The position numbers were made by a program, and so were the translations under genes. A DNA stretch of 64,000 nucleotides from assembly GCA_031002005.1 (NCBI GenBank), contig CM061919.1, positions 177,489,121 to 177,553,120 on the forward strand. Reading direction: 5' to 3'. Each line of letters opens with the position of its first letter. The stretch's first letter is position 1. The notes below the pieces were generated by a model, which saw nothing but the letters and a program-made list of their open reading frames with translations, did no database searches and was not told where the DNA came from. Positions 1-11,244 of this stretch are shown piece after piece. This stretch comes from Vandiemenella viatica. Taxonomy: Eukaryota; Arthropoda; Insecta; Orthoptera; Morabidae.

Positions 1-172
1 GTTCTTCAAATGACGATGCGTATATCGTAATACTCTTGGCATTTTTACATAGTTCATTCAATTTTTACACAATATACAATTAGAAATATCACATTCTCGC
101 GAATTAATCCTACACATTAACAACAAATTACTGTCGTTTCTTTATTGTACACAAAATTTCATCTACAGGTAA

Positions 173-1015
173 GATAATTTAATTTAGTTTAATTTAATTT
201 AATTGCAATGGAGCACACGCTCCGGTGGCAATTTCCCTACACACCCAAATTCCCGCTATCCTTCACTAACCTACATTTGCCCTCTACAAATTTTAACTTT
301 AAATTCTTTTAACGTTTTCGGTAGGTTATTCATCATTCCCCTTGGTAACTCATTCCAATCCCTGACACCCTTACCTAAAAAGGAAAATCTTCCCACACCC
401 TTGTGCCTGAAATCGAGTGCCAGCTTGTGGTCATGGTCATCTTTTCCCTTCCATGAACTACTTTTCATACCTACTGCAATATCTTTACATGCCTCCTCAC
501 CAGTATACGCCCTGTACACTCCCATTACCCTCCTCATCCTCCTCCTGTCTTGCAATGAATCCCATTCCAGCACCTTTATCATATCTGTCACTGATTGCAA
601 TCTGCGATAATTTCCAGAAACAAATCTAGCAACCCTTCTTTGCACCTTCTCCAACTCCTGTACTTGATACTCAAAATGTGGGTCCCATACTACACCACCA
701 TATTCGAGCAATGGTCTGACCAAAGTTTTGTAACCCAATTCCTTCACTTCTCTCGTGCATCCCCTCATCACTCTCTCCAACAAGTGCAGAATTTTGAAAC
801 CTTTTCCTACCACCTGTCTAATGTGTCCTGCCCAGTTAAGCTTGTTATCAAAAGTAATGCCAAGATATTTACATTTCAAGTCTTCAGCAAGCAATTCGTC
901 CCCCACCTTATATTCAAAATTAACCTTTTGTTTTTATTTGTGTATCTAATAAGCTGACTCTTCTTTGCATTTATCTTCATCCCATGTTTACCAACCCAAC
1001 TAGATATAATTAACA
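173..1015 (-). mobile_element. CR1-like non-LTR retrotransposon, 5'-truncated copy A
   Basis: This is the 3' end of a LINE that recurs at least seven times in this window (A to G). On the minus strand it runs from inside the RT domain through the C-terminal domain to a 3' end made of a short stem-loop (210-223, GGAGC stem) and an (AATTT)n-type tail at 178-205. The repeat tail instead of poly(A), and the RT family (YLGITFDNK, LEYGGVVWDPH), fit the CR1/L2 group; the clade call is inference. Homology to the other copies stops near 1015, so the 5' part is missing, as is usual for LINE insertions. I found no clear TSD. Confidence 0.8.
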
Positions 1016-1020
1016 GTAAT
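271..1020 (-). pseudogene. Reverse transcriptase C-terminal relic (CR1-like copy A)
   Basis: A 211-residue open frame (906 down to 271) carries the end of the RT domain (YLGITFDNKLNWAGHI), the region LVRPLLEYGGVVWDP and the C-terminal block LDFRHKGVGRFSFLGKGVRDW shared with the other copies. Upstream, the motif WVGKHGMKINAKKSQLIR lies in another frame (about 1020-930), so at least one frameshift separates them. The finger and palm motifs, including FADD, are absent. The first methionine of the open frame is internal to the domain and is not a real start. The piece cannot encode a working enzyme. Confidence 0.8.
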
Positions 1021-1692
1021 TGGGTCTTAGCCATTCTAAAGCAAAGTAGAGTGCGAATGTTTTGGTAAGTCATGGTGAGAAAGTAATTCGTTATCAGAAT
1101 TGTTAAAGTAGTAAGAATTTACGCATGTACCGTGATACTGGTCTTGAGTTCGACTATGCTTCAAGTATCTCATTAGGTAACAATTGTTATGAAACGCTAT
1201 TTATCCTGGTTTGACAGACGATCGCTCTTAATGACTATGACTCACACGTAAATAAAACCAGCGCCTGAATTTTGTGCCTACAGATTACGAGTTTTTTTGC
1301 GGCTTCACGTAATAATCTAGATAAATACTGAGACCGTCCCCAATTTTCATGGAAAAAATTCTCGTTTCACAGGGTTAACGCTATGGCCTTGCGTTCTTGA
1401 GGACGCCGGTTCCACAAACAAATTAATAAAAGAAACATTAAAATAAAGGCTGTATTTTTATTTTATGGTAGCTGAATTTTTATTTATTGATTTGTGAATT
1501 CCTTCCCGGCGTATAGGAGGCAAAAATTCTTTTCAGGTGTTCTTCAGGATAAATGTTACTAATATGATTATTAGCTGACACACATTAAAGAGTTTGATTG
1601 AAAGATATCGATAATATACGAATTCTTCGTGGCAATAATTAAAAAAAAATTCTTTTAACACCACTAACATTCTCATATTCCAAAAATTACTC
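1016..1692. other. Unassigned AT-rich sequence
   Basis: I see no coding frame, TIR or RNA gene here. It separates the CR1-like copy A from the first TTA-flanked element. Confidence 0.5.
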
Positions 1693-1710
1693 TTATGCCG
1701 CGTTTACACT

Positions 1711-1809
1711 CTCGCGCGAGCTTAGACGAGGCGAGGCGAGACATCGCGAACGCGAGAGTGTAAACGGTGCACTCGCGTAGTCTCGCCTCGCCTCGTCTAA
1801 GCTCGCGAG
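1711..1809. repeat. GC-rich 29-31 bp inverted repeat (hairpin) at the left end of element 1
   Basis: The left arm at 1711-1741 pairs with the right arm at 1781-1809; they differ only by a 2-bp insertion. The arms are built from GCGAG units and the loop of 39 bp contains a copy of the terminal motif GCGAGAGTGTAAACGG. Such subterminal foldbacks are common in MITE-like elements. Confidence 0.85.
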
Positions 1810-2742
1810 TGCCGCTCGCCTCAGTGGCGGTTTCTTGACGCGAGTACATTGTTTACAGCAGAGGTAGTCAACCTTTATACCTACCGCCCACTTTTTTTTA
1901 TCAATGTATACCTTATGAAATAGACGTACAGCGAGTTAAAACCCGCAATAATAATTTGCCAAATACTTTGTCTGACTTTCGCTACGTTTGGCACAATAAG
2001 TCTTTATAAAACTACTCACTGTAGTTAAATCTGTCTTTTTATTTATACTTTGCGTATATAAAAGTACGAAGTTAGGTGAAATTAGATTTTATTATTTTAT
2101 TTATTAATGAGATTCCTAAGGCAGATGCTAATAAAATAAAAACTGGATATCTTGGTCAATTTTGCAAGGAACAAAGGTCTCCTCTTTCGGTTTCTTTCTT
2201 TGGCTATAATATGATTAACAGCACAAATGCCTGATTACATGAGATATGAAGGAAAAGGTTTCATTAAACTGAATATCAGTTGTCATACATTTTGATATGA
2301 CAGTTGTTTTTTTATTATTTTGCCACGGGTTTTCATATCCATCACTATCGAATTTATGTTTACTTTCTGCGTCATATACGATTTCTAAACCTTCTTCCTG
2401 TCAAGTTCTAACAGCTTCTTCAATATTTGCGGTAGAAGGATTTTTCATCCAGTCATACACATCGAATTTCAAAATATCTACAAATCGTTTTTCCATGTCT
2501 AAAGTTAGTTGAGGTGGGTACTGAATCTGTCAATATCCTCTGGAGTTATTATCGTTTATTGATAATAATTCAGGAAACTATTGAAATTTTCTTCTTAATA
2601 GATTGTAACGCAGTAGTTAAAAGTTTTCAATAAATAATGATATACAGAACATTTTGGTAACCTATAAGAGTTTTATTAGCTCCTTTAAGGTGCAAATCAA
2701 CATAATTAAATCTATAAATGAATGCAATTTTTCTCGGCGTTG

Positions 2743-2834
2743 TTTATTTATAAACGTTTCTCGGGAAACAAACCGAGTAATACTGTGCATCAATAATAAT
2801 ATTACTCTGTTTCCGAGAAACGTTTATAAATAAA
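2743..2834. repeat. 22-bp perfect inverted repeat with 48-bp spacer
   Basis: The arm TTTATTTATAAACGTTTCTC plus GG at 2743-2764 is exactly complementary to 2813-2834, and the pairing continues imperfectly inwards. It lies inside element 1 and may be a small nested palindrome or part of its interior. The function is unknown. Confidence 0.85.
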
Positions 2835-3404
2835 TTATTAAATCTAATTAAAAAACCTTAAAAAGTCCATTAATTTTTTTTTAAATAACGAAAGCGTTTA
2901 ACTATTGGACCAAACCCCCAGAGCCCACTCCCACTAGTCATCCATGAATGAATTCTTGCGAGAGTGTAAACGGTAGTTCGTGTCAGCGCTCGTGCACGAG
3001 GTGCGAGGCGAGACGCGAGGCGAGAGTGTAAATGCGGCATTAGGGCCTTATTACACTAGGCGACTTGGCGGCGCAACCAGCCGCGGCACTGGTGTCTCTG
3101 TTGGCGACGCAACCAGGATTCTGGTGGCGCCGCCAGCCAGTCACTCGCACAACCGAGCAGTCACTTTGCTGTTATCCTCGCATTGTATGCGAATTGTGTG
3201 GTTGAATATGTCCAGTGAACTACAGAATGTCACCTTGGAAATGAGTGGAAGTGAAAGTGTAGAGAAGACAAAGGGGTAAAACAAGAAGAATTTCTCATTT
3301 TCGTATCTTTCCCGGTAATATCAACGTTTACTAAGTACAATGATTAAAAGAAAGACGATTTAGACATTCTTAAGTAATTAAAAAACTTTTTGTCGTCTGA
3401 ATAC

Positions 3405-4757
3405 AATTTAATTGCGATGGAGCTAACACTCAGGTAGCAATTTGCACATTTACAGCACTCTCTTCACCCTCCTCCTTTCCTCCAATGAGTCCCAATCCAG
3501 CTCCTGTATCATATCAGTTACTGCCTGGGTCCTGCGATAATTTCCACAAACAAATCTAGCTGCTCTTCTTTGCACACCTTCCAGCTCCTGTATTTGATCT
3601 CCAAAATGTGGTCCCAAACTACACCACCATATTCAACAAATGATCTGACCAAAGTTTTGTAACCCAACTCCCTAACTTCTCTGTTACATCCTCTCATCAC
3701 CCTCTTCAGCAAATTAAGGATTTTGTAACCTTTTTCTACCACCTGCCCAATTGAGTTTATCAAACGTTATGCAAAGAATTTACACTTCATCAAGCAAATC
3801 TGACCCCACTCTGTAATCATAATTAACCTTTAGATCTATTTATCTTTGTATCTTATAAGCCGACTCTTCTTGGCATTTATCTTCATTCCATGCTGACCTA
3901 CCCATTTAGATATTCTATCCAGATCATCCTGCAACTGTTCAGTCTTCACCTGTTTTTATCCTGTTGTATACCATTGTATCATTTGCAAAATACCTAGATT
4001 CTGACCGTAACACAGTCATTCATTAGAATAATGAACAGCAACTCCCATATTTACTTCCACTTCTCTTGATAATGTATTTCCTACTCTAACCCTTTGCTTT
4101 CTGAATTTTAAGAATTCCTGTGCCCAGCAAGTAACTTTTTCATCCAATTCAATACATTTCAGTTTATTTAAAACCATTTTATGGCTCACTCTGTAAAATG
4201 CCTTAGAAAGATCTAGTGCCACACTATCAACTTGGCCTCCCATTTCAAATTCATTTGAAATATCTTGCATATAGCCCGCTATCTGAGATTCAAATGAATA
4301 TCCTTGCCTAAAGCTATGTTGTCGATCTGAAAACTAGTTTCGTTCTTCACAGAGATTTCTGATATAGTTGCATATCAATCTCTCAATCATTCTGCCCATC
4401 ACTGATGACAAACTAATTGGCCAGGAATTTTCACCATATTTTTAACCCTTCCTTTATGAACTGGTACTACTATCGGTCTTTTCCAATCCTTTGGTAAGCA
4501 GCAAGTCTCCAAATTCATTTTGAACAAAATTTTAAGGTAAGGTACAATATCCTATCCCACAATTTTTAATAAATCTGTAGTAATATTACCTACACCAGTT
4601 TTAGCTTTCTGAGTTACTTCGCAATTTCCTGAGAATTTATTTCAAATTTTTTAGGTTCGTCATTTATAATCTCCTCTGATTCATTCCCTCCCATCATAGG
4701 ATGACTGTCCCTAGTTGTCTGACCAAACCTGACACTCAGTATCTCTGCAATTTTAAA
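3405..4757 (-). mobile_element. CR1-like non-LTR retrotransposon copy B, inside element 2
   Basis: This reaches further 5' than copy A. Minus-strand fragments include the pre-RT block NDEPKKFEINSQEI, RT palm remnants such as DLSKAFYRVSHKM (4270-4016 frame) and the C-terminal block LVRSFVEYGGVVWD (3763-3518 frame). The 3' end near 3405 keeps the AATT-type tail and a decayed form of the family stem-loop. Many stops and frameshifts make it one of the older copies. The whole copy sits between the ends of element 2, so it inserted after that element. Confidence 0.75.
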
Positions 4758-4799
4758 ATTGTAAAGTAGGAAGGGGCATATGAACAGTAGACTGAACGC

Positions 4800-5057
4800 G
4801 TGGTGGCGAGTCTGGCGGCGCCGCTTGGTGGCCTAGTGTAATAAGCTACGTAAGATGCAATGCCCCGCCACGACTCTCGGCCACCAGTGGTTGCCCGCCT
4901 GGTCGCCGGGCAGGGCAGCCAGCCAGCCACCAGTTTCTGGCGGCGCCACTGGCTGCCCTAGTGTAATAAGCTCCATAAGACCCTGTGCCCAGCGACGAGC
5001 AGAGCCACCAGTGGCCCGGCTGGTGGCGCCGCCAAGTCGCCTAGTGTAATAAGGCCC
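4800..5057. repeat. Three degenerate tandem copies of the element 2 right end
   Basis: The terminal motif CCTAGTGTAATAAG occurs three times in the same orientation, at 4832-4845, 4957-4970 and 5040-5053, each preceded by a GGCGGCGCC or GGCGCCGCC block. The left end has a single copy. The end of the transposon has been amplified, giving alternative possible ends. Confidence 0.8.
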
Positions 5058-5060
5058 TTA

Positions 5061-6007
5061 GAATTGTGCGAAGGTAGATTGTTGATGCAACCGTTCAGAG
5101 TCTAACTAGTATTGAAACAATGATTTAAAGATATACTTTCTGTCTTTTTTGATTTCTTCAGATAAATCTTTCACGTCTTTCTTTATTGTTTAATAAACTC
5201 GAATGGATATGTTTTAAGTAGATCGATTACTTATTCCTATGGACTAAATTCTCCGGAATTGCTATTTAGTTTTAACATCAGAAGTTTTGCACTTCCGATA
5301 TTTCTAAGGTAAATTATACTTTAAACTCCAAACTTGATGGGCTCAAATCAAATGCATACTCATGACTCGCGCAGCTACCTTGTAAACTAACATCTAATCG
5401 ACTATAGCGAATAATCTGTATCATCCTTTTAAAGCGATGCAATATTAATGGCGTCCTGCAAAGAAATCTCAAAACAAATAGACCAAAAGGAAAGCTGGAA
5501 TATTTTATTTGAAATTACTTCGTAATTACTAATGTAACAATAAACGTAAACAAATACCAAAAATGATTTAAATAAATATATGATTTGTTTAACATTGCAG
5601 ACGGGGACTTTATTCACTTAAGACTGATTGGCTTTAATGGATACAGCTGTAAATACAATGCAAAACAGAAACACAAACCCACCGAAAACTCATTTTGCTC
5701 GACATTTTTCGTATTGGGTGGTGCTAGCACCACTTTCCTTGTGTTCTCAAAACAGTGAAGACTAACTACCTGTTCAGATTGATGAGGCACTGTGCATTAC
5801 GCAACTTCAGTTGATCTCTTGTCCGCTGTTTCAACAATCACACAGATTGTATGATTACTTTTTCTTCGTGTTTTTTAGTCTTTCTGAAAATTAACTTAAT
5901 TTGGTATTACATTCAAACCACTTATGCACAAATACGGATTTAACTGCCAAATTTTGGCAGTAGTGTAGGGTCTAATCGTTCAATGTGGAATGAAAATCGG
6001 TAGCTGT
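5061..6007. other. Unassigned AT-rich sequence
   Basis: I see only short AT-rich open frames and no element ends or RNA genes. Confidence 0.5.
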
Positions 6008-6015
6008 GTCGGAAC

Positions 6016-6599
6016 TAGGACTGTTGATAATATATCGAAAATTCGATATTATTGTTAGAAAATATCGATATTAATAAGTGATATTTTTTAGGACGATATA
6101 TCGATATTTCGATACTGAAATTTGGATATCGGCTTCGATATTTTTTAAAATAGATTATCATATTTCGTTTGTTCTGAATGACACTATGTCCTTCAAATTT
6201 CTGTTACGCACAGAGATCAGCAAGTAAATCTTACTACGTTTCTATAATTAATTTAAAGTTACCTAGTCTATTCGGATGATGACAACAGAGTAGGCAAGAC
6301 ATCACTCGCCCAGCACAAATCGAACGCGAGCCCTTGTTTGAAATGAACGTGTGGATTGTCCAGGGTAGTCCAACTTGAAATAAGTGTGTTATCAGGAATA
6401 GTGGGAAGTGTAAATAACAAATAGTTTCTAATTCGAGCAAGAAAAATAAGACAACTCAGAATAAGCTGTCAACATACAAAACTAAATGAAATACCACAAA
6501 AAATCATATGAAAAAAAGTTATGTAACTTTGCCATAATGCATGCTATGGTAGCTAAACTTCTACCTAAATAAATGCCTCAACTGTATTACTTATCAATC

Positions 6600-6630
<31 letters not shown>

Positions 6631-6955
6631 GATTTATCTCGAACCTCTTTCGAGTTTTATAACTTTTATTAATTTTTATGAAATTTATGAGACGCATAAC
6701 GGTCAAATTTTTCTAAAAAAATCAACACTCATCGTCACCGACAGAAACCATTCGAAAGTGAAAACTGATTAAGAACAAAATCACACGTCTATCAGTGGAC
6801 AGTCTTATTTTTGCAAGGTTTGATTTTATGAAATTACATTTATGAAAGTATCGATATATCGATATTTTTTCCGATATATTGACAGCCGATATTGATACTT
6901 TTTAAAATATCGATATATGGAAAATCCGGAATTTTTAAAAATATCAACAGCCCTA
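6016..6955. mobile_element. hAT-type MITE, 940 bp
   Basis: The ends are TAGGACTGTTGATA (6016) and TATCAACAGCCCTA (to 6955, allowing a few mismatches), and the 8-bp sequence GTCGGAAC is directly repeated just outside them (6008-6015 and 6956-6963). An 8-bp duplication with TAGGG-like ends is typical of hAT. The subterminal regions are packed with ATCGATAT-type motifs (6025-6150 and 6845-6920). No transposase is encoded. The centre holds a T12/A21 palindrome at about 6598-6632. Confidence 0.85.
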
Positions 6956-6963
6956 GTCGGAAC

Positions 6964-7352
6964 GATGTTAGTGAGTGTACATGATGTAACTGTTTCTCAT
7001 TTGTAAACAGTCTTTGATATCGCGTTGTATGGCGAAAGAATGGTGAACAGTGATACATAACTCCATCAATGAAATAAAATACTAGAGCAACGGCTTACTA
7101 AAATAATAAGTTTCTTTTAGGTTTAAACGATTAATCGACTAACAACCGAACTAATTATTAAAAGCTAGTAAATCCATACACTTTCCAATTAGATGTTTTT
7201 ATATACATAAATGCACACATTTCAACTGCGAAAAGTAAATTCTGTTTCGTTGAACGTGATTCCTGTAGAATCAAGTGGACGGATTTTTGTAAGGGTTTCG
7301 AGCATTAAGTACTAAAATTAGGTTTAATTTATCTTTATGCAGCATCGGAAAG
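6964..7352. other. Unassigned AT-rich sequence
   Basis: No feature recognised. This is the flank between the hAT MITE and the first SINE. Confidence 0.5.
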
Positions 7353-7365
7353 CTAAGAAACAAAG

Positions 7366-7600
7366 ACCGAGCGTGGTGGATGACTGGTAACGATCTGACC
7401 TCGAATTCGTGAGGACGTGGTTTCGAATCCCCGTTCGCGCCATCCAGATTTGGGTTTTCCGTAGTTTTCGGAAATTACTCTAGGCGAATGCCGGGATGGT
7501 TCTTTCAAAAATTCATGGCCGAATTACTTTCTGTTCGTAGCCCCCAGCACCTCCCCGCCTCTAACAATCTCGACGTCGAAGATGTTTTTTAAAGCCATCG
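7366..7600 (+). mobile_element. tRNA-derived SINE (family 1), copy 1
   Basis: It has the family layout: CCGAGCGTGGTGG head with A-box-like sequence, a B box near 7411 (TTTCGAATCCCC), the body block ATCCAGATTTGGGTTTTCC, then CATGGCCGAATT and CCCGCCTCTAA. It is more diverged than the other copies. A weak TSD may be CTAAGAAACAAAG against CTAGAACTAAAG. Transcription of such elements is normally by RNA polymerase III. Confidence 0.8.
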
Positions 7601-7612
7601 CCTAGAACTAAA

Positions 7613-8165
7613 GAAAAACGTGTCTGTTCATCTGCCTGTTTCGCCGTATGTGTTTCGAATTGTCATGGGATCAAAATAATTATGTTTCATTTTGTTGTGA
7701 CTTCGAACAGCTGATAAATGAAGATACGTATCAGAAAATTAGTTACTATTTCTTCGTTCCGCAATGAGTAGGTTGGTTTCTGATTTTTTTTTTTTAAGTG
7801 GAGGGAGGAGGGGTACTCCTTGTAGATTTACGGATAAAAAAAGTGAATAAATCAAGAGGGTATATTATGCCAGACTTGCGAAGAAACTGCTAAAAACTAT
7901 CAATGAAAATCAGAAGGAAAGTTGTCGAATAAGGTGTTCTTTCATAGGCACAATGTTTCTAGTCAATGGTGGAAACTTCAAACCTCGTATTCACCTCGAA
8001 CTTTCACGTGTTTCCAGACCCAAAACATTTCCTACCTGGTACCCATTTTAAGTAGGATTATTACGTGATGTTTGCTGTTACCTTGTTTTTCGACACCCAT
8101 AACAATTCATTTTCCGCCAGTAACATGAAAACATTGGAAAGTCGAAGGAGGACATGCGCTGAAAA
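7613..8165. other. Unassigned sequence
   Basis: No coding or element signature seen before the left end of the Tc1-like element. Confidence 0.5.
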
Positions 8166-8312
8166 TACACCGAAGATCCAAAGAAATAGGAAGAGGCATG
8201 CGTATGCAAACACAGAGATATGTAAACACTTAGAGTACGGCGCTGTGGTCGGCAACGCCTATATGAGGCAACAGGTGTCTGCGCAGGCCATAGATCGGTT
8301 ACTGCTGGTACA

Positions 8313-9325
8313 ATGGCAGGTAATCACGATTTAAGTGAGTATGAACATGGTGTTATAGTGGACGCACGAGAGATGGGACACAGCATCTCCGAGGTAGCGA
8401 TGAGGAGCGGATTTTCCCGTACGACCATTTCACGGGTACACCGTGAATATCGGGAATCCGGTAAAACATCAAATCTCCGACATCGCTGCGGCCGAAAAAG
8501 TTCCTGCAAGAACGAGACCAACGACTACTGAAGAGAATGGTTCAACGTGACAGAAATGCAACCCTTCGGCAAATGGTGTGTCTTGCAATGCTGGGCCATC
8601 ACCAAGTGTCAGCGTGCGAACCATTCAACGAAAAATCATGGATAGGGGCTTTGGGAGCCCAAGGCCCACTCGTGTACCCTTCCTGAGTGCACGACACAAA
8701 GCTTTACGTCTCGCCTGGGTCCGTCAATACCGGCATTGGAATCTTAATGATTGAAAACATGTTGCCTAGTCTGAAGAGTCTCTTTTCCAATTGAATCAAG
8801 CGGATGGACGTATACGGGTATGGAAACCATGAATTCCTGGACGCTGCACGTCAGCAGGGGACTGTTCAAGCTGGTGGAGGCTCTGTAATGGTGTGAGGCA
8901 TGTGCTGTTGGAGTGACATGGGACTCCTGACACGTCTAGATATGACTCTGACAGGTGACACGTACGTACGCATCCTGGTTGATCAGCTGTTTCCATTCAT
9001 GTCCATTGTGCATTCCGACGGATTTGGGCAATTCAAGCAGGACAATGCGACACCCAACACGTCCAGAATTGCTACAGAGTGGCTCCAGGAACACTCTTCT
9101 GAGTTTAAACACCTCCGGTGGCAACCAAACTCCCCAAACATAAATATTATTGAGCATATATGGGATGCCTTGCAACGTGCCGTTCAGAAGAAATCTCCAC
9201 CCTCTCGTACTGTTACGGATTTATGGACAGCTCTGCAGGATGCATGGTGTCAATTCCCTCCAGCACTACTTCAGACATCAGTCGAGTCCATGCCACGTCG
9301 TGTTGCGACCGAGCGTGGTGGGTGA
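8313..9325 (+). pseudogene. Tc1-family transposase pseudogene
   Basis: The N-terminal frame (8313-8531, 72 residues) is a paired-type helix-turn-helix DNA-binding region with the motifs EYEHGVIVDAREMGHSISEV and RTTISRVHREYRESGKTSN. After a frameshift and several stops, the second large frame (8900-9325) carries the DDE catalytic core: QDNATPNTSR with the second aspartate and SPNINIIEHIWDALQRAV with the glutamate. In the DES motif near 8770 the sequence reads S-E-E-S-L where the family has S-D-E-S-R, so the first catalytic aspartate is lost. Together with the stops this makes it inactive. The last residues (after RRVATE) are SINE sequence. Confidence 0.9.
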
Positions 9326-9554
9326 ACGGTTAACGTTCTGGCATCTCATTCGGAAGGACGCCGGTTCGAATCCCCGTCCGGGCATCCAAACTTGGGTTTT
9401 CCATGGTTTCCGCAAATCACTCCAGGCGAATGCCAGGATGCTTCCTTCAAAAAGGCCATGGCCGAATTCCTTCCCGTTCCCTGTCCCCCAGTCACATCCC
9501 GCCTCTAATGACCTTAGCAGTCGACGAGGCGTAAAGCAGTAATTAAAAAAAAAA
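9308..9554 (+). mobile_element. tRNA-derived SINE (family 1), copy 2, inside the Tc1-like element
   Basis: This near-complete copy has the ACCGAGCGTGGTGG head, B box GGTTCGAATCCCC, body CCATGGTTTCC and CATGGCCGAATTCC, CCCGCCTCTAATGACC, and an A-rich tail (9541-9554). GTGTTGCG directly before it (9300-9307) is repeated after the tail (9559-9566), a short TSD. The insertion lies just past the end of the transposase region, so the SINE arrived after the Tc1-like element. Confidence 0.92.
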
Positions 9555-9639
9555 GGTTGTGTTGCGGCACATCTGCGTGCTCGCGGGGGCCCTACACGAT
9601 ATTAGGCAGATGTACCAGTTTCTTTGACTCTTCAGTATA

Positions 9640-11199
9640 GATGTAACTATGTAGAAAAATAGGGCACTTTTTCTTTTGACTCATATTCGTGGTTTCAGGC
9701 ATTATGAGAAGATCTTCGTACAGTAAAGAATAAATGGAGACCGTAATCTAAAAGAAAACAGCTATCATCAACAGCAAGTTGCAAATGTTTCCCCTTGTGA
9801 CCCAGATTTACACGAATGATATTTCCTAACTTCCAGCAGTGTGTTTCCAGGGAAGTGTCAAGAACTTGCTCCCAGATAGAAATTGTGCGAACAACTGTTG
9901 TTTTGATCGTCATTACAGTTTTCTCAACTCCCCGTACAACTTTGATGAACAGACGCCCGAGTCAGCTGTTCACTGTTTTCGGACCGAAAGATGCATCACA
10001 ATCCTTCACAACACCAGCTCGTTTAACCTAAAATGTCAGCCCCGTTCATAGCGAGTAGATGAAAGCTTGTTAATGTAAATATTCCATTTCCCGCTTATTG
10101 CTGCTCTGGGGTAGTAGGTTTTACACCCCACACACTTACTCTTACTATAACAATTTAAAAAGGGTATTATGGTAGAAACATCGAAGAAGGGTGTATTGGG
10201 AAAGAATCACACAAAAAATGTAATGTGGTGGAAGTATTTGGGTGATGTTGAACAATATTTGCTAAAAACCATATGGAGGAATTTTGGAAAATAGAAAGGG
10301 AAAAAATAAAAATAAAATCAAGAAAAAAAAGAAGGATTCAACCATAATCAACAATCAGTTTGTATTCTGAATGAAATCGTTAAAAAAGTTTTAATTTTTT
10401 GTGAGTTTTAAATTAAGTACTTTTGTTATTGTAATGTAACTGCATTATATTCTTGTCCATACGGAGTGAAAAATTAATTTTATTGATAACATAAGTATAT
10501 GAAACTCTAAAATACTTTTATAATTTTGCCAGATTTGTCACTCTTATGTTTAGAAAACTAGAAGGATGGAGAATAACACATTGTTAACGATTTTGGGAAC
10601 TCATCTCTAGTGAAATGAACAACTGTATAAAAAATCGAAAAACATTATCGATTATATTTTAATAATTGTTCAACATGGCACAAGCGATAAAGTGCTCAAA
10701 ACAGTTTTTAAATATTTTTTTTTTGAATTTGTTAATGAATATCTTTTGCAGTAGTTCATGTGCAATTTCATTAAAATAATTGCACGGCGGCAGATCAGTC
10801 AGGTTTTGGCTGAGGTATTGATGAAATTATCAGGATTCTAAAAATATCAGATTTTGGTATTTCAGCCATTCTCTATTTTATTTTGAGCGACATGAAGTCC
10901 TCATCTCTGTTTGTGAAAGATTTTGTCTTTCTCGTGTGGTCATACCACGAAAGAGTCAACCAGATACTAAAATAAGTGAATAGATAAGTTCTACATTTAG
11001 AAATCTACCCCCACTAGTCAAGAGGCGATCTCACTGACTCTCAAAATTATGAAATAAAAAGGAAATAGCTGGACTTCAATACGTGTTCAATTCTGGTATG
11101 GATAAACTTCAAAACCAGGGTCACAATATCTACAGAGATTCGCGTATGGAATGACACTATGTTGTCTTTGTGGCACACCTCTATAGACGTTATAATTTC

Positions 11200-11244
<45 letters not shown>

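Larger units (their letters stand above)
1696..3039. mobile_element. Non-autonomous DNA transposon with TTA target duplication (PIF/Harbinger-like), element 1
   Basis: The ends are inverted repeats: TGCCGCGTTTACACTCTCGC at 1696-1715 and its complement at 3020-3039, one mismatch in 20. TTA stands directly outside both ends (1693-1695 and 3040-3042). A 3-bp TWA duplication is typical of PIF/Harbinger; the superfamily call is inference. The ends are GC-rich and hairpin-forming, the interior is AT-rich, and no transposase is visible. The subterminal motif GCGAGAGTGTAAACGG recurs at about 1751-1766 and 2957-2972. A 71-residue open frame at 2297-2512 has no recognisable domain. Confidence 0.75.
3043..5057. 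mobile_element. Non-autonomous TIR transposon with TTA target duplication (PIF/Harbinger-like), element 2
   Basis: Positions 3043-3074 and 5026-5057 are perfect 32-bp inverted repeats starting GGGCCTTATTACACTAGGCG. TTA flanks both sides (3040-3042 and 5058-5060), and the left TTA is also the right target copy of element 1, so the two elements abut. The ends are very GC-rich with GGCGGCGCC blocks. No transposase is visible. About 1.35 kb of the interior is a later CR1-like insertion; without it the element is about 0.66 kb, a MITE size. Confidence 0.82.
8166..9639 (+). mobile_element. Tc1-like DNA transposon, defective, interrupted by a SINE
   Basis: The left end TACACCGAAGATCCAAAGAA (from 8166) and the right end, whose complement reads TATACTGAAGAGTCAAAGAA (to 9639), are imperfect inverted repeats with TA at both edges, as in Tc1/mariner. 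Between them is a broken transposase. Without the SINE at 9308-9554 the element is about 1.2 kb, slightly shorter than a full Tc1 element. Confidence 0.85.

Noticed and set aside
3518..4270. Two independent small genes
   Set aside because: They are pieces of CR1-like copy B in different frames.
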